In this document: positions 33,364-39,315 of the stretch, piece after piece
Layout of the letters: each line of letters begins with the position of its first letter
Position numbering within the stretch: position 1 is the stretch's first letter
Virus record (IMG/VR): IMGVR_UViG_3300049846_001272
Location: 1 to 39,315 of that record
Origin: a virus
Length of the DNA stretch: 39,315 nt
Strand: one strand, 5' to 3'
Program-made: the position numbers and the translations under genes
The notes under the pieces: model-generated
Told to the model about the DNA's origin: nothing
Seen by the model: the letters and a program-made list of their open reading frames with translations, nothing else
Databases searched by the model: none

Positions 33364-33902
33364 AAAAAATTATAATCACTACAATTGTATACTTATTATT
33401 CTTTTTAACTTGCTTTTCGCAATCTTGGAAAGAATATTCGGTACATTATGGTGACACGTGGTATTCAATAGCACGTGCCAATAGTATTACATATGCAGAA
33501 TTACGATCCGCTAATGAAGGTATGTTGGATATGCTATATGTAGGGCAGGTGGTATATATTCCTACTAATGATGATAGTAAGGGAGAAAATTGTTTTACTG
33601 ATGAAGAAATTGATTCTTTATATGCGACTATGCGTGAATATGAAATAACTGATAGTTTAAATGAAGAAATAATTTCTAATTTGGAAACTCAAGTTAAATT
33701 ACATAAAACCCAAGCGGAACGAGATAGCTTAATTAAATTGAATTTAAATACCCAAATAACTTTACTAAATAAAGAAGTAGACGCGTATAAGCAATATGCA
33801 AATGCTACTAAACCTAAATGGTATGAAACCAGGAAGGCCTCGTTTTTACAAGGTGTTGCATTGATAGTATTGACTTCTTGGGTATATTCTAATATAAAAT
33901 AA
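33360..33902 (+). CDS. Secreted LysM protein with C-terminal membrane segment
   Basis: 180 residues. The N-terminus has a signal-peptide pattern: KK, then IIITTIVYLLFFLTCF, with a likely cut near SQS. Residues about 25-68 are a LysM domain (EYSVHYGDTWYSIARANSIT, YAELRSANEG, LYVGQVVYIP), a peptidoglycan-binding fold. The middle (about 78-150) is a charged coiled coil, and the last 20 residues form a hydrophobic helix (ASFLQGVALIVLTSWVYSNI). The protein should therefore reach the periplasm, bind the wall and return to a membrane. This fits an envelope-spanning lysis or superinfection-control factor more than a free endolysin, as no catalytic domain is present. It overlaps the coiled-coil membrane gene (ATGA) and the next gene (TAATG). 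Confidence 0.7.
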   Translation: MKKIIITTIVYLLFFLTCFSQSWKEYSVHYGDTWYSIARANSITYAELRSANEGMLDMLYVGQVVYIPTNDDSKGENCFTDEEIDSLYATMREYEITDSLNEEIISNLETQVKLHKTQAERDSLIKLNLNTQITLLNKEVDAYKQYANATKPKWYETRKASFLQGVALIVLTSWVYSNIK

Positions 33903-35605
33903 TGGATATTGAATTATTAGATGAAATACTTTTTGAGTGGTCATATAGGTTAAAGGATGGTATTCCTGATTTAGATGATCCGAATAAAACACCTATTTTA
34001 AATCAAATTTTAATAGAACGCGGGGTTGATCCATTTTTCATTTATGAGGGGTCTATATTACCGAAACCGTATACAGGCAATGATACGTCGTTAAAAGAAG
34101 GATTAGTGTGTTTATTTTTCGATTGTTTTAAAAATGATAAATTAAAACAAGAAATACTTAAAATACATTTACAATCCAAGTCATCATCACTTAAAAAGGA
34201 AGAATTAAAATCTGTAATTAGTAAGATTCATACTGTATATACATCTAATTCATCTAATTATGGTGCCGGTCAATCATATCCTAAAAATTTAGATAAATAT
34301 TTAGCATGGGCATGGGCTTCTAGGAATGAGTTGGATACAGTCAATAATTCATTGTCATGTGCTAACGCTATACATTCTAGTATATCTAATTCCAAAAAAG
34401 GTACTATAATACGAAATATTGAATATGATAATATTAGAAAAAAGGCAGTTGATTTGATAAAAGAAGAATATTCATTATCATTTAAGCCAGACAATTGGAA
34501 TCCGGGCGACGTGTATTTAGTTATCGATAAATCAACATTAAATAAAGTACACGGATCGGATTCGATTAATGTGGGAAAGGACAGTCTTAATTCATTATTT
34601 GGTGAAAAGGATAAAATCATATCATTATCATTAAAAGAACAACGTGCTCAAGCAGGTAAGGCATCTACCTTTTTACAGAATGTCTTTGTTAAAAATTTTG
34701 ATAGCGAAGTTCCTATGTCAGAAAGATTTGGAAATGCTGACAATAAACAAAATATGTTGGTAATAAGCTCCGTTAACAGATTTATGGATTATTATTTCGG
34801 CGGAGCGAAAAATAAAGTAACGAAGTCAAAGAGACAACAAAGTTATATAAATTCAATATCGAAAGGAAATAGAATACATAAATCGATTAATGCTATTTTA
34901 AAGGCAGCCGGTAAACCTATTATAAAATCAGAAGATATAGAATTCGTTCCTAAGGAAGAAGATTTCCATAAACAGAATGGACATATTTTTACTGAATTAT
35001 TAGCCGCAGTAAAAAAGATTAGAAAGGACCTAAACTCTGAAAATAAGGTTAAGAAATCAGAAAAAGATTTTATTGAATCTAGGAATAAATTCATAAAATA
35101 TTTAGAAGATTTAAAAGTGGAAGTCGCATCCGACACATCGGAGTCATTCCTAAAAAAAATAAATACTGATAATGATGATGAATCAGCTACTAAGATGCTT
35201 TCAGCTAAAATAGCTGTATATAGCACTGCTATCCTAATTATAGATAAATGGCTCGATAAAGAAAATAAAGTGTCACCAGCCTTTAAAAAAATAACTAAGA
35301 TCGCCAATCCATTCGTTGCATTAACGGCGTATGCAATAGCTGAAGCGGGTATATCACCTAATTTTTGGAAAGTAATAGGAAGCGCAACTCGCGATATAGG
35401 CCATGCTGAATTCTTCAATGCGGCCGCTGAAGTAACGGTCGACAGTTCTACATCGCCTATAACATTATATGATTCATCAACGGCAGCGGGGTTTGAATTG
35501 CGATACACGACGTCAGTGGGCAATCAAAATTATAAAACTACACTGACATTTAGATTTGCTAATAGCGAATTACGTATAGAGGTTTCGAAATTTATTAAGG
35601 TATGA
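33902..35605 (+). CDS. Large hypothetical protein upstream of terminase, 567 aa
   Basis: 567 residues with no domain that I can name. It is mostly helical and charged, with a distinctive central segment (LSFKPDNWNPGDVYLVIDKS) and later SLKEQRAQAGKASTFLQNVF. Residues about 330-480 are Lys-rich helix. The C-terminal 60 residues are beta-rich (GFELRYTTSVGNQNYKTTLT). There is no signal peptide. It sits directly before the terminase large subunit with a four-base overlap (ATGA), a position where some phages encode packaging or head-injected proteins. No small terminase subunit is recognisable in the window, and this protein is too long for a usual one. A virion-internal or packaging-associated role is possible but unsupported by motif. 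Confidence 0.55.
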   Translation: MDIELLDEILFEWSYRLKDGIPDLDDPNKTPILNQILIERGVDPFFIYEGSILPKPYTGNDTSLKEGLVCLFFDCFKNDKLKQEILKIHLQSKSSSLKKEELKSVISKIHTVYTSNSSNYGAGQSYPKNLDKYLAWAWASRNELDTVNNSLSCANAIHSSISNSKKGTIIRNIEYDNIRKKAVDLIKEEYSLSFKPDNWNPGDVYLVIDKSTLNKVHGSDSINVGKDSLNSLFGEKDKIISLSLKEQRAQAGKASTFLQNVFVKNFDSEVPMSERFGNADNKQNMLVISSVNRFMDYYFGGAKNKVTKSKRQQSYINSISKGNRIHKSINAILKAAGKPIIKSEDIEFVPKEEDFHKQNGHIFTELLAAVKKIRKDLNSENKVKKSEKDFIESRNKFIKYLEDLKVEVASDTSESFLKKINTDNDDESATKMLSAKIAVYSTAILIIDKWLDKENKVSPAFKKITKIANPFVALTAYAIAEAGISPNFWKVIGSATRDIGHAEFFNAAAEVTVDSSTSPITLYDSSTAAGFELRYTTSVGNQNYKTTLTFRFANSELRIEVSKFIKV

Positions 35606-37212
35606 GCTCACAAATCAATTTAAGGGAAATAATAAAAGAAGAATATAAGAAATGTGCCGCGTCACCTATATACTTCATGAAAAAATATTGCTACATTCAG
35701 CATCCGCAACGTGGTAAGATTCTTTTTCATTTATATCCATTTCAAGAAAAAACATTACAGGACCTATTCGAACACGACTATAATATTATTTTAAAGTCCA
35801 GACAATTAGGTATTTCTACATTGACTGCGGGGTATGCGTTATGGTTGATGTTATTTAAGAGCGACACTAACGTATTGGTAATTGCTACTAAACAAGACGT
35901 AGCTAAAAACTTGGTTACGAAAGTACGTACCATGTATGATAATTTACCTTCGTGGCTACGTGGATCTGAAAAACCTACTGCTAATAATAAATTAAGTTTG
36001 GAATTAGAAAATGGTTCTAAAATTAAAGCAGTATCAAGTGCGGGGGACAGTGGTCGTTCAGAAGCATTATCATTATTGATTATAGATGAAGTAGCTTTCA
36101 TTGATGACAATAAAGTGCAACCTATTTGGGCATCATCACAACAAACCCTAGCTACCGGTGGTAAGGCAATCTTATTATCTACACCCAATGGTACTGAAAA
36201 CTTTTTCCATAAAATGTGGGTGGACGCAGAAGAAAATCCTAGAACTAAGTTCAATACTATTAGGTTAAAATGGGACGTGCATCCGGAACGAGATATTACT
36301 TGGAGAGAAGAACAGAACGAATTATTAGGACCTAGATTAGCTGCACAAGAATGTGATTGCGATTTTTCTACATCAGGTAATACGGTAGTTCAGATGGACG
36401 TTATCGATTGGTACTTGCAAACACATTGTAAAGAACCATTAGAGAAACGAGGAATAGACGGCAATTATTGGATATGGGCGTACCCGGATGCTAGTAAGAA
36501 TTATATAGTCTCATGCGACGTTGCTCGAGGTGATGGTTCGGATAATTCAACTATTCAAGTATTCGAAGCTGAATCTTTGGAACAAGTAGCTGAATATAAA
36601 GGACAATTAGGCACTAAAGATTTTGGTAATATGGCGGTAGCCGTGGCTACTGATTATAATGATGCATTGTTAGTTATTGAAAATTCCAATATTGGTTGGG
36701 CAGCAATCCAACCTGCAATTGATAGGAATTATAAAAATTTATTTCATTCAACTAGAAACGAAGATGTGCTAGTAGATCCAATGAAACACATTAAACGTGG
36801 GTTGGATTTGCGTGATAATTCGGATATGATACCCGGCTTTACAAACAGTACTAAAACTCGACCTTTAATGATTAGTAAATTTGAATTATATCTTAGAGAG
36901 CGAGCAGTAATAGTTAGAAGTACTCGTTTAATGACTGAGGTTAAGGTATTTATTTGGAAAAATGGTAAGCCACAAGCTCAATCAGGTCATAACGACGACC
37001 TAGTATTGGCAGCTTGTATAGGTATATGGGTGCGTGATACCGCTTTACATTTAAGGCAGGTAGGGTTGGAATTAAATAAACAAATGCTTAATTCATTTAC
37101 TAGAGTAGGCGGTGTTTATACTCCATCCATGAATATGCCATTAGGCGATCCATGGAAATGGAAACCGCATCCTAATAGACCTGATGAGGATTTGGGATGG
37201 TTGATACGTTAA
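35602..37212 (+). CDS. 17: Terminase large subunit, T4 gp17-like
   Basis: 536 residues. The packaging motor pumps DNA into proheads and cuts it. The ATPase part shows an adenine-binding/Q-type area (LYPFQEKTLQDL), a Walker A variant KSRQLGIST at about 63-71, and Walker B plus catalytic acid LLIIDEVAFID near 158-168. The coupling motif is SSTPNG-like LLSTPNGTENFFHKMW at about 195-210. The nuclease part carries the three acidic sites typical of the RNase H-fold terminases: CDVARGDGSDNST near 305, IENSNIG near 360 and HNDDLVLA near 463. Length and motif order agree with T4 gp17. A strong terminator follows its stop, and its start overlaps the preceding gene. The portal gene comes next. Confidence 0.94.
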   Translation: MSSQINLREIIKEEYKKCAASPIYFMKKYCYIQHPQRGKILFHLYPFQEKTLQDLFEHDYNIILKSRQLGISTLTAGYALWLMLFKSDTNVLVIATKQDVAKNLVTKVRTMYDNLPSWLRGSEKPTANNKLSLELENGSKIKAVSSAGDSGRSEALSLLIIDEVAFIDDNKVQPIWASSQQTLATGGKAILLSTPNGTENFFHKMWVDAEENPRTKFNTIRLKWDVHPERDITWREEQNELLGPRLAAQECDCDFSTSGNTVVQMDVIDWYLQTHCKEPLEKRGIDGNYWIWAYPDASKNYIVSCDVARGDGSDNSTIQVFEAESLEQVAEYKGQLGTKDFGNMAVAVATDYNDALLVIENSNIGWAAIQPAIDRNYKNLFHSTRNEDVLVDPMKHIKRGLDLRDNSDMIPGFTNSTKTRPLMISKFELYLRERAVIVRSTRLMTEVKVFIWKNGKPQAQSGHNDDLVLAACIGIWVRDTALHLRQVGLELNKQMLNSFTRVGGVYTPSMNMPLGDPWKWKPHPNRPDEDLGWLIR

Positions 37213-37240
37213 TTTTTTACTCTTATTCAAAAACAATGCC

Positions 37241-37265
37241 GGAGCTAAGAATTTAGCTCCTTTTT
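37241..37265 (+). terminator. Rho-independent terminator after terminase
   Basis: GGAGCTAA (37241-37248) pairs perfectly with TTAGCTCC (37253-37260) around a 4-base loop GAAT, followed by TTTTT. It closes the transcription unit ending with terminase and lies 9 bases before the portal promoter. Confidence 0.85.
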
Positions 37266-37273
37266 ACTTAATC

Positions 37274-37293
37274 TATATTTATAATAAATAAAA
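37274..37293 (+). promoter_or_regulatory. Candidate late promoter before portal (TATATTTATAATAAATA)
   Basis: TATATTTATAATAAATA begins 8 bases after the terminator T-run and 31 bases before the portal ATG at 37305. Bases 37275-37293 are identical to 6354-6372. Its position directly after a strong terminator is the clearest sign that this motif class restarts transcription. Confidence 0.68.
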
Positions 37294-37304
37294 AGCATAA
37301 AAGA

Positions 37305-39200
37305 ATGGCTGATTACAGTTTATTTGATCGATTAAAAAAATTATTTTCCACGGACGTAATAATAAGAAACGTCGGTGGTAAACAGCTAAAGGTTTTAGAC
37401 ACGAACAGATTACAGTCGTCCGGTAATTTAGCATCGAATACCTTAGTAGATAGATATACCAAACTATACAATTCTAGAATACCTATATCCGGGGCTACGT
37501 CAGGCGAAGCTATAATGATTTATAGAAAGGAAATGTTTACTGACTATGAAGCTATGGATACGGATAGTATAATAGCTTCATACTTAGATATATTAGCAGA
37601 CGAAGTTACGGTAAAAGATGAATTTGGTGACACGCTAACCATACGAAGTGACAATCCTAAAGTACAAACCGTATTACGAAATTTATTTTATGATATCTTA
37701 AATCTAGAATTTAATTTATGGCCATGGGTTCGTAATTTATGTAAATATGGGGACGCGTTCTTCAAATTGAAATTAGTTGAAAAATATGGTGTTATCGGTA
37801 TTGAACCATTATCATCATACCAATTAATACGTGAAGAAGGATTAAATCCACTTAAACCGGACACGATTACCTTTAAAGTTGACCCTTCGAGTATGGGTTC
37901 TAGGCATTTCTTATCACATACATCTCAACGTGAAGAACTAGAAAATTATGAAGTAGCACACTTTAGATTATTAAATGATACTAACTTTTTGCCGTATGGT
38001 AAGAGTATGTTAGAGCCTGCACGTAAAGTTTGGAAACAATTAGTATTAATGGAGGATGCGATGCTAATTCATAGAATTATGCGATCCGCGTCTAAGCGAG
38101 TATTTAAAATTGATGTAGGAAATATACCGCCAAATGAAGTGGATGCGTATATGCAAAAAATAATACAACAGACTAAAAAAATACCATATCAAGATCCGAC
38201 AACTGGAGATTATAATCTAAAATTCAATATGCAAAATATGGTTGAAGATTTTTATATACCGGTTCGTGGTGGTAACGATGGCAATGCTATTGAAACTTCT
38301 GAGGGATTGAATTATGATGGTATACAAGACGTTGAATATTTGAAGGGAAGGATGTTAGCTGCATTAAGAGTTCCTAAGGCGTTCTTAAATTTTGAAGAGG
38401 GTGTATCCGGTAAAGCTACCTTAGCAGCTGAAGATCTTCGTTTCTCTAGGACAATAGAACGTATACAAAGAATTGTTATATCTGAATTATATAAGATAGC
38501 CGTAATTCATTTATATATACAGGGATTTACGGATTCAGAAGTAATTGATTTTGAATTATCAATGACTGCCCCATCATCTATTTATGAACGTGAGAAAATT
38601 GAAATATGGCAAACCAAGGTAACATTGGCTAAAGATATTATGGATGCGGGTATAGCATCGCTTTCTTGGATCTATAAGAATATTATGAATATGACTCCGG
38701 AAGATATGGAACGTGAACGGAATATGGTATTGGAAGATGCTAAATTTAAGTTCCGAATAACCCAATTGACTGAGGAAGGTAATGATCCAATTAAAACGGG
38801 TAAATCATTTGGTACAGCACATGATATAGCTACGTTATATAAGAGCGATGAAGAAGGTAAGTTACCGCCGGGATATGATGAAAAGAATCCTAAGGACGTG
38901 GTTTCTTCAACGGACAAATTAGGTCGCCCCAAATCAAATGATTCATATAAAACACATGATCATCCAATGGGCCAAGATCCATTAGGCGATAAAGAAAATA
39001 AGAAAAAAACGACACACGCACCGACAAGTCATATATTAGACGGTCTAAAGAAAGTCCCTAGATTGACGACTAGAAACAATAAAAGCTCTAAAACTTTATT
39101 GGAATCATTAAATAGTGTTCCTAAAAAAGACACACAAATTAGTATAGATTTCTTAAATGAGGATAATATTATAGATGATGTTGATCAAAATACCAATTAA
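37305..39200 (+). CDS. 20: Portal vertex protein, T4 gp20-like
   Basis: 631 residues, forming the twelve-subunit portal ring through which DNA enters and leaves the head. The T4-type signature is spread over the protein: an N-terminal LFDRLKKLFSTDVIIRNVGG segment, YRKEMFTDYEAMDTDSIIAS at about 70-90, FNLWPWVRNLCKYGDAFFKL near 140-160, and the core ILKGRMLAAL-type block YLKGRMLAALRVPKAFLNFE at about 345-365, followed by GKATLAAEDLRFSRTIERIQ. The C-terminal 100 residues are polar and probably disordered (KTHDHPMGQDPLGDKENKKK). Length is somewhat over T4 gp20 (524) because of this tail. It is preceded by a promoter and a terminator, and followed by the start of another head-type gene. Confidence 0.92.
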   Translation: MADYSLFDRLKKLFSTDVIIRNVGGKQLKVLDTNRLQSSGNLASNTLVDRYTKLYNSRIPISGATSGEAIMIYRKEMFTDYEAMDTDSIIASYLDILADEVTVKDEFGDTLTIRSDNPKVQTVLRNLFYDILNLEFNLWPWVRNLCKYGDAFFKLKLVEKYGVIGIEPLSSYQLIREEGLNPLKPDTITFKVDPSSMGSRHFLSHTSQREELENYEVAHFRLLNDTNFLPYGKSMLEPARKVWKQLVLMEDAMLIHRIMRSASKRVFKIDVGNIPPNEVDAYMQKIIQQTKKIPYQDPTTGDYNLKFNMQNMVEDFYIPVRGGNDGNAIETSEGLNYDGIQDVEYLKGRMLAALRVPKAFLNFEEGVSGKATLAAEDLRFSRTIERIQRIVISELYKIAVIHLYIQGFTDSEVIDFELSMTAPSSIYEREKIEIWQTKVTLAKDIMDAGIASLSWIYKNIMNMTPEDMERERNMVLEDAKFKFRITQLTEEGNDPIKTGKSFGTAHDIATLYKSDEEGKLPPGYDEKNPKDVVSSTDKLGRPKSNDSYKTHDHPMGQDPLGDKENKKKTTHAPTSHILDGLKKVPRLTTRNNKSSKTLLESLNSVPKKDTQISIDFLNEDNIIDDVDQNTN

Positions 39201-39212
39201 TTAAAAAATTCA

Positions 39213-39223
39213 TATATTTATTA
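39213..39223 (+). promoter_or_regulatory. Candidate late promoter (TATATTTATTA), first of two
   Basis: An exact TATATTTATTA lies 27 bases before the ATG at 39251 in the gap after the portal gene. It has a near copy 21 bases further on (39234-39244). Confidence 0.58.
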
Positions 39224-39233
39224 AAAAAATGCA

Positions 39234-39244
39234 TATATTTGTAA
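39234..39244 (+). promoter_or_regulatory. Candidate promoter (TATATTTGTAA), second of two
   Basis: TATATTTGTAA lies 6 bases before the ATG at 39251. Its first eight bases, TATATTTG, match the known Bacteroidota -7 consensus TAnnTTTG exactly, linking the phage motif to host-type promoters. Confidence 0.5.
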
Positions 39245-39250
39245 TTCTTC

Positions 39251-39315
39251 ATGAAAAAAATTAAGCATAACAAGCTTCGCAATACCGGGATACTTTTTGA
39301 ATTGCTTTCAGCGCA
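39251..39315 (+). CDS. Partial conserved phage head-region protein (N-terminus only)
   Basis: Only 21 complete codons are in the window: MKKIKHNKLRNTGILFELLS, then A. The pattern K-x-x-N-T-G-I-L-F-E-L-L is one I know from the start of conserved proteins encoded next to the portal in T4-like phages of marine and related bacteria, annotated variously and without an agreed function. The gene runs off the window edge. Its place after the portal suggests head assembly (core, scaffold or protease neighbourhood). The ATG at 39251 is chosen because the earlier ATG at 39229 opens only an 11-codon frame. Confidence 0.6.
   Translation, partial: MKKIKHNKLRNTGILFELLSA

Noticed and set aside
33405-33425. 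Possible lipoprotein cleavage site in the LysM protein (LTC)
   Set aside because: The residues before the Cys (FLT) do not form a good lipobox. A normal signal-peptidase cut near SQS is at least as likely.
34843-35523. A 226-codon open frame on the minus strand
   Set aside because: It lies wholly inside the 567-residue gene on the + strand, shows no domain, and all supported genes run forward. Long shadow frames are expected in AT-rich, repetitive-codon genes.
39229-39264. ATG at 39229 as start of the last gene
   Set aside because: It opens only 11 codons before a stop; 39251 gives the recognisable KHNKLRNTGILFELL start.
1-39315. tRNA genes, CRISPR arrays, insertion sequences, integrase or attachment sites
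   Set aside because: None was seen on reading. Gaps between genes are too short for arrays or IS elements, and no tRNA-like cloverleaf or CCA end was noticed, though a tRNA scan was not possible here.

Overview
The window is a segment of a tailed, contractile-tail (T4-like myovirus) bacteriophage genome. Every gene I can support lies on the + strand. The packing is very tight, with many TAATG or ATGA stop/start overlaps, and the base composition is AT-rich. The T4-type landmarks are a gp55-like late sigma factor, a gp5-like baseplate hub, gp25 and gp6 baseplate wedge proteins, a gp17-like terminase large subunit, a gp20-like portal, a CHC2/Toprim primase and a gp47/gp46 (Mre11/Rad50-type) recombination nuclease. 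The host is probably a member of the Bacteroidota. This is inferred from the near absence of Shine-Dalgarno sequences and from a recurrent TATATTTA-type element that resembles the Bacteroidota -7 box (TAnnTTTG). I saw no tRNA, CRISPR array, insertion sequence or integration gene, and there is no gene-free stretch over 300 bases.

Layout. Positions 1-2410 hold a small early/regulatory-looking block: two unknown genes, an HD-domain hydrolase, a membrane-anchored small protein and the gp55-like sigma factor. Positions 2442-6335 hold a hub module: an EF-hand-loop protein, a gp5-like OB protein carrying an M15 peptidase instead of a lysozyme, a separate beta-helical needle protein and a long coiled-coil protein. 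Positions 6383-19677 hold the baseplate wedge and a series of large adhesin-like virion proteins: gp25, gp6, a DNRLRE-like protein, an Ig/PASTA protein, a LamG giant, and two proteins sharing a C-terminal module. Positions 19731-24495 hold a DNA-metabolism island inside the structural genes: a small unknown ORF, a T7-type endonuclease I, the primase and a single-chain gp47-gp46 fusion. Positions 24528-29669 hold a 1713-residue fibre-like protein with a predicted seven-bladed propeller. Positions 29686-31617 encode a three-part protein with a nucleotidyltransferase, a DUF5661-like segment and a ligase-like domain. Positions 31670-35605 hold small proteins, a candidate lysis/envelope pair including a LysM protein, and a large unknown protein. 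The window ends with the terminase, a strong terminator, the portal and the start of a further head gene.

How the parts fit together. The sigma factor at 1730-2410 is likely to recognise the AT-rich element TATATTTATTA or its variant ATATTTATAATAAATA. I see this element 11 times, always in the + direction and in short intergenic gaps just before genes. I interpret it as the phage late promoter. Three copies sit so close to the start codon that the transcripts should be leaderless or nearly so, and two sit inside perfect inverted repeats. The most unusual content is the promoter family, the Mre11-Rad50-type fusion, the nucleotidyltransferase/ligase fusion and the peptidase-bearing hub.
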